Program-made: the position numbers and the translations under genes | Origin: Methylotetracoccus oryzae | Lineage (GTDB): Bacteria > Pseudomonadota > Gammaproteobacteria > Methylococcales > Methylococcaceae | Assembly (NCBI RefSeq): GCF_006175985.1 | Contig: NZ_SRSH01000021.1 | Location: forward strand, 27,697-91,696 | Direction: 5' to 3' | DNA length: 64,000 nucleotides | The notes under the pieces: model-generated | Seen by the model: the letters and a program-made list of their open reading frames with translations, nothing else | Database searches by the model: none | What the model was told of the DNA's origin: nothing | Part shown: in pieces, positions 27,882-37,448 of the stretch | Layout of the letters: the number at the start of each line of letters is the position of its first letter | Numbering within the stretch: the stretch's first letter is position 1

Positions 27882-29603
27882 ATGAAACGACGCCGCTGTC
27901 CGACTGCTTTGGGTTTCCTGGCCGCTGCCGGCTTGTGGTCGGTCGACACCATCAGCCTTGCCGATCCGTCACCCTCGCCGAAACTCAACTGGAAAACGGT
28001 CGCCAACAACAACGATCCGATACCCGATGCCGGGGGACGAACCTTCAACAGCTACAACCAGCCCTCGGTCAATCTCCGCGGGACGGTGGTGATCCGGGCG
28101 CGCAGTCGGGGTGGTCCGCCGTCTGGCCCCGCGACGCACGGTATCTACACGCGCGATATGGCTCGGCCCGGTGGTTCCATCGTCAAGATTCTCGATCGGA
28201 ACACGGTCGTCCCGCAGCCGAATAACCTCGGCAGTCTATTCGCCGAAACGCCGTCCTTTCCGCGGATCGACGCGTCTTCGAATACGATCGCGACCCGCGG
28301 GAATCATCAGCCCGTGTGGCGGTATTCGTTCACCGAGGGTTCCGAAACCCGCGCCGGAACGACGGGCATCTATACGAATCCCTATGGCGCCTTGATCACC
28401 GGTGTGGCCAAGCTCGGCGCTGTCCCCGACTTCGGGTTCTTCGCGGAGCCCGGTTCACTTGGGATGCCCTTCGACGTGTTCCCCGGTTCGCCCTCCGTCA
28501 CGGATCGCGACACCGTCGTCTTCAAAGGCAACTCGCCCGACGGGAGGACCGGAATTTATTTCCGCAAGCTGCGCAATGAGCCGATTCCGTTGGCGGACGC
28601 CGCCGCCCTGGCACCGGCGGGCGGTAGTAGCCCGGTGATCGCGATTGCGACCAGCCGGGAGACGCTGATCCCGGGCACGACGACGCCTTTCGGATCCACA
28701 GCACCGCCCAGCGCTGCAGGCCGCCTGGTGGTGTTCGCGGGCTTCGACAACGAGGAAGCCCCGACGCTGGGTGGTCTTTTTCTGGCGCCGGTCAGCCCGA
28801 ATCCACGCCTCCGCTCACTGATTGCGGTGGGTGTTCAGGGTACGCCGGTCGTCGATGAGATGGGTATCCCGCTACCTGGCCAGCCCAGGTTCGCAAGGAT
28901 AGGCGAGGCCGTGTCGTTCGACGGGCGTTTCGTGGGGTTCTGGGGTTCCTGGGGAACGGAATCGGCGACGAAGACACTGCAGTGCCCGACGGAAGGGAAC
29001 CAATGTCGGATCGCTTACTGCCGTGAAGACGCCGACGATACGACAGTCAATGTGCCAAGGAATCAGGGGATCTTCGTCCTCGACACCCAGGCGCGGAAGA
29101 ATGGGCTGCGTCTGGTTGCCCGGACCGGGACGGAAAGCTCGCCTTTCGACGATTTCGTGTACTGGAACTACTCGGGGTCGCCTCCGGTGGAATGGTGCGC
29201 AGCCAACGGCATTCCGACTGGGGGAGAAGGCGAGGGCGATTCCGATGATGGCGAACCGCCCCGCTGGCGGTCGACCTCGTTCGTGTCCGCCTCTGCACAG
29301 GGTCTTCCGGTCCGCACGGTGTTCAAGGCGACGACACTCGCAGGAACAACGGGCATCTATCTGGCCAGCAACCCGGGCCGTGCGGTCATCACAACGTTGC
29401 TGGATACGTCGATGCCCGGTCGAACGCTCGATCCCGAGGCGCCGGAAGCTTCGATCATCTCGGAACTCGGTCTGGAACGTGAAGGCTTGCGTGGCGCCTG
29501 GTTGGCGGTGAGCGCGAAAATGAGCGCAACCGGCACCGTGGCCGTGGACGAAGCGGATGACGACATGGCTGGCGTTTATCTCGCGCGCCTCCCGGGGCGC
29601 TAA
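27882..29603 (+). CDS. Secreted repeat protein, probable beta-propeller, unknown function
   Basis: A 573-residue protein with signal sequence (ALGFLAAAGLWSVDTISLA). A motif recurs across its length in the form T/HGIYxxx: THGIYTRD, TTGIYTNP, RTGIYFRK, QGIFVLD, TTGIYLAS and AGVYLAR, each preceded by a short VVFxG/ATFKA strand. Five to seven such units suggest a propeller with one motif per blade. An acidic loop EGEGDSDDGE occurs near residue 460. No catalytic signature is seen. ATG 27882 follows AGGAAAG at 27871-27877; the upstream part of the frame is not signal-like. Confidence 0.7.
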   Translation: MKRRRCPTALGFLAAAGLWSVDTISLADPSPSPKLNWKTVANNNDPIPDAGGRTFNSYNQPSVNLRGTVVIRARSRGGPPSGPATHGIYTRDMARPGGSIVKILDRNTVVPQPNNLGSLFAETPSFPRIDASSNTIATRGNHQPVWRYSFTEGSETRAGTTGIYTNPYGALITGVAKLGAVPDFGFFAEPGSLGMPFDVFPGSPSVTDRDTVVFKGNSPDGRTGIYFRKLRNEPIPLADAAALAPAGGSSPVIAIATSRETLIPGTTTPFGSTAPPSAAGRLVVFAGFDNEEAPTLGGLFLAPVSPNPRLRSLIAVGVQGTPVVDEMGIPLPGQPRFARIGEAVSFDGRFVGFWGSWGTESATKTLQCPTEGNQCRIAYCREDADDTTVNVPRNQGIFVLDTQARKNGLRLVARTGTESSPFDDFVYWNYSGSPPVEWCAANGIPTGGEGEGDSDDGEPPRWRSTSFVSASAQGLPVRTVFKATTLAGTTGIYLASNPGRAVITTLLDTSMPGRTLDPEAPEASIISELGLEREGLRGAWLAVSAKMSATGTVAVDEADDDMAGVYLARLPGR

Positions 29604-29700
29604 GGCGAGATTTCGTTGATGCTCACATGTAGCGCGCAGCCGTGAACGACGCCGATTTACTTCAAGGGGCTGCCTTGCAGAAACAGGGGAGGATAGGGTC

Positions 29701-30000
29701 ATGGGTCGAGGGAAATTCGTCCCGGTAACGCTTGCTGCGTTGGTGACGTTGTTCACTGCGGGATCAGCCGCAGTCGTCCTGGCCGACATGCAACGGCCGC
29801 AGGAACAGCAGCAGGAACGCGAGCGCGTCACTGTAGAGCAACGAGATCAGGCAAGACTTCGGGAACGCGACCGGCAGCAATTCGAACAGCAGCAACAAAT
29901 GGAACAGCGCCGCCGACAACAGACCGAGTTCGGGCAAGGGATGGGCGGCAGCAACCGTGGCGGAGCCGGACGAGGTGGCGGTCGGCACGGCGGCCGTTAG
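29701..30000 (+). CDS. Small exported Gln/Arg-rich protein
   Basis: A 99-residue protein: signal-like N-terminus (VTLAALVTLFTAGSAAVVLA), a Gln/Arg/Glu-rich segment (QEQQQERERVTVEQRDQARL) likely to be helical or coiled coil, then a Gly/Arg tail (GGAGRGGGRHGGR). Low complexity makes homology unreliable. It is third in a row of exported proteins on this strand. It could be a periplasmic RNA- or anion-binding peptide by composition, but this is speculation. The ATG at 29701 follows GGGGAGGATAGGGTC, a good ribosome-binding region. Confidence 0.55.
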   Translation: MGRGKFVPVTLAALVTLFTAGSAAVVLADMQRPQEQQQERERVTVEQRDQARLRERDRQQFEQQQQMEQRRRQQTEFGQGMGGSNRGGAGRGGGRHGGR

Positions 30001-30168
30001 ACGGTGGCTCGTCAGAGGCTGAGAGCCGGGGCGCGGGCGCGGCGAGTCCTTGAGGATGATGGTGGACAAGGCTTGCCAGCCCGGTACTGCTGGCGGCTGA
30101 GGCTGTTGCACATCGGACGTGCACCAGCTCTCCCCGCGTCTACAAAAGACGGCTTCCTCGCCCGGCCC

Positions 30169-30888
30169 TCAAGTTTCCGGAAGTTCCTGCGGCCGCAGAT
30201 CGAACAACAGCACCTCGGCCCCAACGCCGCGGCGGAAAGTGAGATTCCGCTCATCCCGGATGCGCACGCCGTCACCTGCGGCGAAGTCCACCCCGTTGAC
30301 CTGCAGCGAACCTCGCGCCACGTGAATGTAGGCGTAGCGGGAGGGCGGTAGCGCATGGGTCGCCTCTTCATCGCCGTCGAATAGCCCGGCGTAAACCCGT
30401 GTGTCCTGATAGACCGATAGCGAACCGTCGTCGCCGTCCGGCGAAATGATCAGGCGCAGGCGCCCGCGCTTTTCCTGGTCGCAGAAATGCTCCTGCTGGT
30501 ACCGTGGTGCCACTCCCTGGCGGTTCGGCACGATCCAGATCTGCAGGAAGTGCACGATGTCCTGCGGCGAAGGGTTGAACTCGCTGTGGGTGATCCCGGT
30601 ACCCGCGCTCATCATCTGTACGTCGCCAGGCCGGATCACCGAGCCGGTGCCCATCGAATCCTTGTGCTCCAGCGCACCGGACAGCACATACGAGAAAATC
30701 TCCATGTCGCGATGGGGGTGTGTCCCGAAGCCGCGGCCCGGTTGGACCTTGTCCTCGTTGATCACGAGCAGATCTGAGAAGCCCTGCTGCTCCGGGTCGA
30801 AGTAATGGCCGAACGAGAAGGTGTGGCGCGATTCGAGCCAGTCCAGTTGAGCCGTGCCGCGTTGCGATGATGGCCTGTGTTCCAGCAT
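30169..30888 (-). CDS. Pirin-family protein (YhhW-type bicupin)
   Basis: A 239-residue bicupin. The N-terminal cupin has the metal ligands in THPHRDMEIFSYVLSG (two His) and in GTGITHSEF (His and Glu), as in YhhW, which has quercetin 2,3-dioxygenase activity in vitro. The C-terminal cupin (YAYIHVARGSLQVNG, LLFDL) lacks the metal residues. The physiological role is unclear. The longer frame upstream is low-complexity Arg/Pro and is not coding. ATG 30888 has GGGGGTG 6-12 nt upstream. Confidence 0.92.
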   Translation of the reverse strand: MLEHRPSSQRGTAQLDWLESRHTFSFGHYFDPEQQGFSDLLVINEDKVQPGRGFGTHPHRDMEIFSYVLSGALEHKDSMGTGSVIRPGDVQMMSAGTGITHSEFNPSPQDIVHFLQIWIVPNRQGVAPRYQQEHFCDQEKRGRLRLIISPDGDDGSLSVYQDTRVYAGLFDGDEEATHALPPSRYAYIHVARGSLQVNGVDFAAGDGVRIRDERNLTFRRGVGAEVLLFDLRPQELPET

Positions 30889-31342
30889 GGGATCACCCCC
30901 TTTATGGTGTCGTGGAGCATACTCCGGTACGGCGGGACGCCGAGCGCGTCGTCTGGCGCCTGTCGCGAGCGAGCGAGTGACCTGCGTCGCGGCGCAGGTT
31001 CGTAAGACTTCGACCGACCATGGCCCCGACTCCCGCATGCAGCGCGGCGGTGGTGGGCGGCACTCGGACGGATGGCTATCGGCGGCACCGGTCTCGGCGT
31101 CCGGTCTCCTCGCGCGCAACAGCATAACCGGTTGCCCCGGTTTAGCGGTACCCGTATGGCACGGATCGCGCCTGAGGGCCGCTGCGGTGACGGCCGCCGG
31201 TGACCTTAGTCCGGCCCCCTGTTCCAGCCTGGCGCCACGGGGGATTCGGGTTCCCTTTGCGTCGGCATTCGGTTTAGCATCCGGCGTCGGCCGTCGTTTC
31301 CTGACCGCCGCGGCTTCTACTTTCCCTGCTGATCCGTAGCCA
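30889..31342. other. Divergent gap between pirin and Rieske oxygenase genes
   Basis: 454 bp with no supportable gene. Translations on both strands are Arg/Pro-rich and lack family features. It should contain both promoters, but no confident -35/-10 or operator could be picked. Confidence 0.3.
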
Positions 31343-32386
31343 ATGCGTCTCCCCGAAGATTTCTGGTATCCCGTGCTGCAGAGTCGCGAAGTGGGCCGCA
31401 AACCGCGGCGCTTCGAGCGTCTCGGCCAGCACCTGGTGTTCTGGCGCACCCGCGACCGGCAGCCGCACGCGCATCTCGATCGCTGTCCGCATCTCGGTGC
31501 TGCCCTCAGCGGCGGCAGCATTTGCGATGACCGGCTGGTGTGTCCGTTCCACGGTTTTGAATTCGATGCGGGCGGGCAGTGTCGCCATATCCCGGCGCTC
31601 GGACGTCAGGGTGGGGTACCGAAGGGAATGGCAGTCCGGACCTTTCCGGTACGGGAAATCGATGGTCTGATCTGGCTGTGGTGGGGTAAGGAGCGCGCCG
31701 AGTATCCGGCCGTGCCGCAATTCCCACTGTTGGCCGAAGGCTGGCGCCACGGCACGATCGCCGTCGACTGGCCGGTCCATTACACGCGCGCGATCGAGAA
31801 CCAGCTGGACGTGGCACACCTGGCCTTCGTGCACCGTACGACCATCGGCGCGGGCGGCCGCAGTTTCGTCGAGGGGCCTCATGTCGAGGCCGATTTCCAG
31901 GGCATACGGGTCTGGGTGACCAATTCGCGGGACGAGGGTCGGGTCGCGCGCAGTCCGGAGCAGTTACGGGAAGCGGCGGCCGACCGACGGCCCAGCCTGA
32001 GCTTCCTGTTTCCCGGCATCTGGCTGCTGAACATCGCGCCGCGCCTGCAGCAGTTCGTCGCCTTCGTGCCGATCAACGAGCGAAAGACGCGCTACTACCT
32101 GCGCGTCTATCACCGACACCGCAATCTGCTGGTGGCGAAAATTTTCGAGGCCATGATCGGCCTCAGCAACCGTTTCATACTGAACCAGGACCGGCGCGTC
32201 GTCGTGACGCAGACGCCGGCCGACAGCGCGGACGCGCATGACGACCGGCCGATCGGTGCGGACCGCGCCATCCTCGAGTTCCGCCGTCTGCACGCGGCGT
32301 TGCTGGCGCGGGGTGGTTCCTCGAATCAGGCGGGCGCTGAACATGGCCGGGACGGCTGTCGTTCAGATGTTTCCCCTGGAGGGTGA
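31343..32386 (+). CDS. Rieske non-heme iron oxygenase, alpha-subunit type
   Basis: A 347-residue ring-hydroxylating or O-demethylating oxygenase. The Rieske [2Fe-2S] site is CPHLGAALSGG (CxH) with CPFHGFEFD (CxxH) 16 residues on. The mononuclear iron motif is ENQLDVAHLAFVH (E-x3-D-x2-H-x4-H) at about residues 151-163. It resembles the single-component VanA/PobA/pheophorbide-oxygenase group, which receives electrons from a separate reductase. No reductase gene adjoins, so the substrate is unknown. ATG 31343 begins RLPEDFWYPVL, the usual family opening. Confidence 0.9.
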   Translation: MRLPEDFWYPVLQSREVGRKPRRFERLGQHLVFWRTRDRQPHAHLDRCPHLGAALSGGSICDDRLVCPFHGFEFDAGGQCRHIPALGRQGGVPKGMAVRTFPVREIDGLIWLWWGKERAEYPAVPQFPLLAEGWRHGTIAVDWPVHYTRAIENQLDVAHLAFVHRTTIGAGGRSFVEGPHVEADFQGIRVWVTNSRDEGRVARSPEQLREAAADRRPSLSFLFPGIWLLNIAPRLQQFVAFVPINERKTRYYLRVYHRHRNLLVAKIFEAMIGLSNRFILNQDRRVVVTQTPADSADAHDDRPIGADRAILEFRRLHAALLARGGSSNQAGAEHGRDGCRSDVSPGG

Positions 32387-32404
32387 TGACTTGCCGTGGC
32401 GGGT

Positions 32405-33832
32405 TTAATGCGCGCCTTCGGCGGGGACGGGCCGACTGCTCGAGGTGGACGGCGTGGCCACGATCCGCTGGCCATTATTCACGGCCAGAAACCCCTTGAA
32501 GCCCGGGTCTTTCCGCAGCAGGTCACGACCGGCGTCGATCAGCATATCGACCTCGATGTCGGACAATTCCAGCGTCGTGGGCAGATTGTTGAAATAGGAC
32601 TTGAGGGTCTTGGCCTGAATTGACGCGAACGACACCTCCGCGGTGTGGAAGCGCACATTCAATCCACGGGCCGCCATAGTGCTCTCGAGATCCTTCAGTT
32701 TGTTCGACAACAACAGCTTGGTTTCGTTGTTGTAAAGGGACATCTGGACGTCCGAGAACGCATTGATGGTATCGACCACGGAGGGCTTGGCCGCCGAGCG
32801 GTCGATGCCGCGCTCCGGGTCGACCTCTGCGTTGACCGAGATGACCAGCACGTCCGTGGGCAGTTTGCCGGATGTTTGCAGCAGCAGGCCGCTGCCGACC
32901 GTTTCGATGCGGTCCGTCAGCGCGCGCAAACCGAGGTTGTCCGACAAGCCGCCGTCCACCAGGTGGATGTAGGGGTGCTCCTTGCGATCGGTATAAGACG
33001 CCAGTCGCTTCTGCAACTCGGCCAGCCGCGGATCCTTGCTGTTTTCCGGCTGGTTGAGAAAGCGCACGATACCGGACTGGCTGATGTCGCAGTCGCCGGA
33101 AAAGTTCTCGAGCACGACGGTGGGGAAGGCCACGGGTACCGCCGAGGATGCCGTCACCGCGCGGGCTACCGAGAACGCGTTGAGATCCGAGCAGATCAGG
33201 TCGAAGTACGCCTGGATGAAGGAAAACCGAGTCGCGTTGCCGAGGTCGGTCGCATTGATCTCGATGTAGGGACCATTCTTGAGGTCGAAATCGGCAAAGG
33301 TCTTGCGCTCGAAGATATGGTTGTCGTAGAACTCGATCGCCATCTCGGTCCGGTCGAAGGCGCTGAATAGGCTGTTCCACCAGTAGGCCGGATTGAACAG
33401 CTGGCCTATCAGCGTGCCCTGAATGCCCTGCCGCAAGAAGACCTTCTCGTAATCCGTGAAGGTCCGGTCACCGAACAGGCCGTAATAGGCGGCGGTGAAG
33501 CTGCCGCCGGATACGGAACTGATGTTGTCGACCTCATCAAGTAGCCGGACCCGCCGGCCGCGGCTGTCGACCTGCGTGTCCCGCAGTTCCTGCAGTACGC
33601 CATAGCTCAGCGCGGCAGCGCGTGTGCCGCCGCCCGAAAAGGCCAGGAATACCAGATGATCGCCGTAGTCCCCATTGCGACTCTTCATCAGGCGGTAGCC
33701 CTTGGCGTTGTCGATCGCGTGAATGCCACGGTTTTGCGGTTTGTAGACGGTCGCGCAGCCCTGGAGGACCAACGTGCCGATCAAAAACCACCGCCACAGT
33801 CCGGTCCATCGGGTACGCAAGGGAGTCGTCAT
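32405..33832 (-). CDS. Patatin-like phospholipase, lipoprotein
   Basis: A 475-residue lipid-anchored hydrolase. The lipobox is LVLQGC. The patatin elements are the oxyanion SGGGTRAAA, the nucleophile elbow SVSGGS (GxSxG variant) and the DGG-type dyad Asp in VDGGLSDNLGLRAL. Such enzymes hydrolyse phospholipid acyl esters; some remodel the outer membrane. ATG 33832 gives the lipoprotein signal at the right distance; the longer frame starts inside the palindromic operator. A TATAAT -10 element and an 18-bp palindrome lie directly upstream. Confidence 0.87.
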   Translation of the reverse strand: MTTPLRTRWTGLWRWFLIGTLVLQGCATVYKPQNRGIHAIDNAKGYRLMKSRNGDYGDHLVFLAFSGGGTRAAALSYGVLQELRDTQVDSRGRRVRLLDEVDNISSVSGGSFTAAYYGLFGDRTFTDYEKVFLRQGIQGTLIGQLFNPAYWWNSLFSAFDRTEMAIEFYDNHIFERKTFADFDLKNGPYIEINATDLGNATRFSFIQAYFDLICSDLNAFSVARAVTASSAVPVAFPTVVLENFSGDCDISQSGIVRFLNQPENSKDPRLAELQKRLASYTDRKEHPYIHLVDGGLSDNLGLRALTDRIETVGSGLLLQTSGKLPTDVLVISVNAEVDPERGIDRSAAKPSVVDTINAFSDVQMSLYNNETKLLLSNKLKDLESTMAARGLNVRFHTAEVSFASIQAKTLKSYFNNLPTTLELSDIEVDMLIDAGRDLLRKDPGFKGFLAVNNGQRIVATPSTSSSRPVPAEGAH

Positions 33833-33848
33833 GCCGAGTTCGTTGCAC

Positions 33849-33876
33849 AATGTCATAGATGACATTGATTATATTG
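33849..33876 (-). promoter_or_regulatory. Palindromic operator overlapping a TATAAT promoter of the patatin gene
   Basis: AATGTCATAGATGACATT (33849-33866) is a perfect 8+8 inverted repeat with a 2-bp centre. On the minus strand, TATAAT (33873-33868) lies just upstream, so transcription would start within the palindrome, the classic place for a repressor. The region is AT-rich within GC-rich DNA. No strong -35 is seen 17 bp upstream. Confidence 0.5.
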
Positions 33877-33934
33877 TAAAAAGGGGTTCTCCCGGGATCG
33901 GGTGTGCCGGAAATGAACCGTTGCCCTGCCGGTC

Positions 33935-36900
33935 TCAAGGGACTGGGCATTCGGATTGGGCCGGAGACCGCAGGCTGGTCAGCAGCTCCCTCAGCGCATC
34001 GAGCCTGACCGGTTTGATCAGATGGTGATCGAAGCCCGCCTCCCGGGTGCGTTGCTGGTCTTTGTCCTCGCCCCAGCCGGTTATGGCGACCAGCATGATG
34101 CGCGCCTCTGACGGTAACTGGCGGATCCGTCGCGCCACTTCGTAGCCGTCCATTCCCGGCATGCCGAGGTCGAGCAACACCATGTCCGGCTTGAAGGCCG
34201 GGAGAATTTCGAGCGCGGCTGCGCCCTCATAGACGACCCGTACCGTCGATCCAAGGCCTGTCATGAGCATCGCAAGCGTGTCTGCGGCGTCGCGGTTGTC
34301 GTCGACCACCACCACGCGGAGCGGCGAGGGAATGCCCGGTGGCGATGCCGCGAGCGGCGGAGCCAGATTCGGCACCGGCGCCGCGAGCGGCAGGTGCACG
34401 ACGAACTCGCTGCCCTGGCCCAGTCCTTCGCTGCGGGCCTCGACCCTACCGCCGTGCATTTCGACCAGCCGGCGGACCAGGGCCAGACCGATCCCCAAGC
34501 CGCTTTGCGCACGATTCAGGGAGCGGTCGATTTGGCCGAACAGCTCGAATACGCGCGGCAAATTCTCGGCCGCGATGCCGATGCCTTCGTCGCGGACGCT
34601 GAGCATGGCTTCGTCGCCACTTCTTTCCGCCGTTACGTGGATGCGTCCGCCCTGGTCCATGTACTTGGCCGCGTTGTTCAGCAAGTTGGCGATCACCTGG
34701 GTCAGTCGCACCGGATCGGCCTCGACGATCAGCGGTTCGGATGGCAGCGAGACGGTTAGCTTGTGGTTTCCCCCCTCGATCAGTGGTTGGCTGGTTTCAA
34801 GGGCATGATCGACCGCGGTGGCCAGGTTGACCCTTTCCATGCGCAACTCGATCTTGCCCCGGGTGATGCGGGACACTTCCAGCAGATCGTCGACCATCCG
34901 GACCAGGTGCGTAAGCTGTCGCTCCATCATGTCGCGGAGCGACGACGGGGTGGGCGCGGCATCGCCCGCCGTCCGCATGATTTCCAGTGCAGCCGACAGC
35001 GGCGCGAGGGGGTTGCGCAATTCGTGCGCCAGCGTCGCGAGGAACTCGTCCTTGCGCCGGTCCGCTTCGAGTAGCGCCTCCTCGTTCCGCTTCCGCTCAG
35101 TGATGTCGCGCGAGATGCCGACGAGTTGAAGTTGTTCGCGCTCATCCTTGCTCACGCTGCCGATCGAGTGTATCCACCGCTCCTCGCCGTCGGGTCGCCG
35201 GATGCGGTATTCGGCGTCGTAACGGCCTTCACCCTTTAACGCCGCGGCGAAAGCGGCCCCGATTCGGTCGCGGTCCTCCGGGTGTATCAGGGCGCCATAG
35301 ATGTCGGGCGAAGTCTGTGAGCCGTCGTCGGGCAAACCGAACAAGCGATGGTTCTGAGCGGTCGCTTCGAGCGTGCCGTGTGCCACATCCCACTGCCACA
35401 ACCCGGTCTGCGTGTGGTCCAGCGTAAAGCGCAGCATCTCCTCGCTCGCCCGCCGCTTGGCCTCGGCTTCCTTGCGTTCGGTGATGTCGATACACAGGCC
35501 TGCCATACGTACGGCCCGCCCATCCGCATCCCGTGTCGTGCGTCCCAGCGCATTGATCCAGCGCACCGATCCGTCGGGAAGTACGATGCGGTACTCGCTA
35601 TCCAGCAGCGAGCCGTCCCGCAGCGCGGCCGCAACCCGCTCCTCGGCCGCGTTGCGGTCATCCGGGTGCAACGCGCGCCGCCACGATTCGAATCCGGCTT
35701 TGTCCCACTGCGGGTCCAGCCCGAACAATTTGAAGGTCTCTCTGGACCAATCAAACCGGTCGTCCGCAATATCCCAGTCCCAGGAACCGCTGCGGGCGGC
35801 CCATTGGGCCAGTTCGAGCCGCTCCGCGGTGCGCCGCAGGGTTTCCTCCGCGCGCTTGCGCTCCGTGATGTCCTCGGCGACGACGTTGATGGCGACGACC
35901 TGCCCTTCGCTATCGCATAGAGGCAGCCATTGCTCGATCAATGTCCGTTCAATCCCGGGTGCGGCCGCGGAGCTTCCGCTGAACTCGATGTCCGTGGCCC
36001 TTTCCCCGGTCCGAAAGATTCGCTCGGCCAACTCTTTGAACTCCGGCGCCAGGGGGGGCACGAGTTCGCAAGCGCTTTTGTTCGCGTGTTCCGTTGCTGG
36101 CAGGCCATTGATCTCGGCCAGGTGCCGGTTGATGCGGAGAAAGCGCAGGTCGCGGTCCAGCACGCACAGGCCGACCGGGATTGAGTCGTAGATGGCTTGC
36201 AGTTCCGCCAATTGGCGCTGGGCGCGCGCCTCGCTAGCGCGCAGCGCCGCGGCGACCTGCATGCGTTCCGTGATGTCGGTAAGCAGGCTCAACAGGCAGG
36301 GGCGCCCCTCGATTTTGATCGTGGCGTTGCGGATATCCGTCCGGATCACGCTCCCGTCGGCGCGTGCCAGCGGGATGCACTCATCGATCGTGGTCTCCCC
36401 TCGCAGTGCCTGTTCGAGCTTCGGCATCACGGAGTCGAACTCGTTCGGCGGTATCAGTCGAGAGGGCGGCATGCCGATCAGCTCATCGTGACGGTAGCCG
36501 AACATCCGGCAGGCTACGTCGTTGGCGAACACGATCCGTCCGGTTTCCAGGTCGGCCGCACAAACCCCGGCCGGCATCGTGTTCAGCACCGACCGCAGCT
36601 GCTGTTCCGCCGCGCGCAGTGAGGCATTCGCCTTGCGGCCGCCGGAGAAATCGCGGCGAATCAGCACGAGCGCAAGGCCGGCCAGCAGCACGGATAAGGC
36701 GCTGCCGGCAACGACGCCGAGCATGGCGCGGTTTCGATTCCGGCTCGATCGATCGAGGCGCCGGTGCAACGAGGTCGTTTCGGCGTCGCACATTGCCGCG
36801 ACCTGAGCCCGGATCGCGGTCAGGTTCGCTTCGCCGTTGCCCTTGGCTATATACGCTCGCGCCGCCTCGAAGCCGCCGCGCTGTCGCAGTTCCCGAACGG

Positions 36901-37309
36901 CTTGCGCCCGGCTCATACGTTCACGAAACAACTGACCCAGCACCGTCGCGCGCTGCGTTTGCGCCGGGTCGTCCGCCACCAGCGCTGAGGTTTCCCTCAG
37001 CCGTTCGTCGACCCGCAGAGCGGCCGCCTGGTAGGGTGCGAGAAAGTGCTCATCCGCGGTGATGACGTAGCCGCGGATCGCGGTCTGTACTTCGATAGCA
37101 GTCGCCAGCAGCGCGTTGACCTGCGCGATGATTGCATACGAATGCTGGATGGCCGCGGCTTCGGCCGCAAAACGCGACAACTGCCAGATCGACGCGCTGG
37201 CCACCGCAACCGTGGCGAGCACCCCGATGGCGAGTGCCGACAGAATCTTCCGCTGACGATGCAGCGGCGGATTCGACGGGACAGGCGGTGTTGGCTCGGT
37301 CGTCATCAC
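33935..37309 (-). CDS. Hybrid sensor histidine kinase (CHASE3-PAS x4-HisKA-HATPase-REC)
   Basis: A 1124-residue membrane kinase. Order: TM1 (about 25-45), CHASE3-like periplasmic four-helix domain (about 50-190), TM2 (AMLGVVAGSALSVLLAGLAL), four PAS/PAC units (about 230-750, each ending with the DITER/SIT-type PAC motif, e.g. DITERKRAEETLRR), HisKA with FLATLAHELRNPLAPL (phospho-His about 770), HATPase with NLLNNAAKYM, DEGIGI and GLGIGLALV, then a REC domain with VVVVDDNRDAADTL and phospho-Asp in VLLDLGMPGMDG and the Lys in HLIKPV. No separate response regulator follows. A sigma-54 activator gene lies upstream on the same strand, 139 bp away. Confidence 0.93.
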   Translation of the reverse strand: MMTTEPTPPVPSNPPLHRQRKILSALAIGVLATVAVASASIWQLSRFAAEAAAIQHSYAIIAQVNALLATAIEVQTAIRGYVITADEHFLAPYQAAALRVDERLRETSALVADDPAQTQRATVLGQLFRERMSRAQAVRELRQRGGFEAARAYIAKGNGEANLTAIRAQVAAMCDAETTSLHRRLDRSSRNRNRAMLGVVAGSALSVLLAGLALVLIRRDFSGGRKANASLRAAEQQLRSVLNTMPAGVCAADLETGRIVFANDVACRMFGYRHDELIGMPPSRLIPPNEFDSVMPKLEQALRGETTIDECIPLARADGSVIRTDIRNATIKIEGRPCLLSLLTDITERMQVAAALRASEARAQRQLAELQAIYDSIPVGLCVLDRDLRFLRINRHLAEINGLPATEHANKSACELVPPLAPEFKELAERIFRTGERATDIEFSGSSAAAPGIERTLIEQWLPLCDSEGQVVAINVVAEDITERKRAEETLRRTAERLELAQWAARSGSWDWDIADDRFDWSRETFKLFGLDPQWDKAGFESWRRALHPDDRNAAEERVAAALRDGSLLDSEYRIVLPDGSVRWINALGRTTRDADGRAVRMAGLCIDITERKEAEAKRRASEEMLRFTLDHTQTGLWQWDVAHGTLEATAQNHRLFGLPDDGSQTSPDIYGALIHPEDRDRIGAAFAAALKGEGRYDAEYRIRRPDGEERWIHSIGSVSKDEREQLQLVGISRDITERKRNEEALLEADRRKDEFLATLAHELRNPLAPLSAALEIMRTAGDAAPTPSSLRDMMERQLTHLVRMVDDLLEVSRITRGKIELRMERVNLATAVDHALETSQPLIEGGNHKLTVSLPSEPLIVEADPVRLTQVIANLLNNAAKYMDQGGRIHVTAERSGDEAMLSVRDEGIGIAAENLPRVFELFGQIDRSLNRAQSGLGIGLALVRRLVEMHGGRVEARSEGLGQGSEFVVHLPLAAPVPNLAPPLAASPPGIPSPLRVVVVDDNRDAADTLAMLMTGLGSTVRVVYEGAAALEILPAFKPDMVLLDLGMPGMDGYEVARRIRQLPSEARIMLVAITGWGEDKDQQRTREAGFDHHLIKPVRLDALRELLTSLRSPAQSECPVP

Positions 37310-37448
37310 GGGGTGATCGGTTGTGTGGTCCCAGCAGGCATGTCGGTCGCCGGGGGAAGGCTAGGGCGAGACGTCCCACGCATTGATTGGCCAGGTTCCC
37401 CATGTCTCTATCGTAACCCCTATTGTGGTCTGGTGGCGCTGTGGCCGA

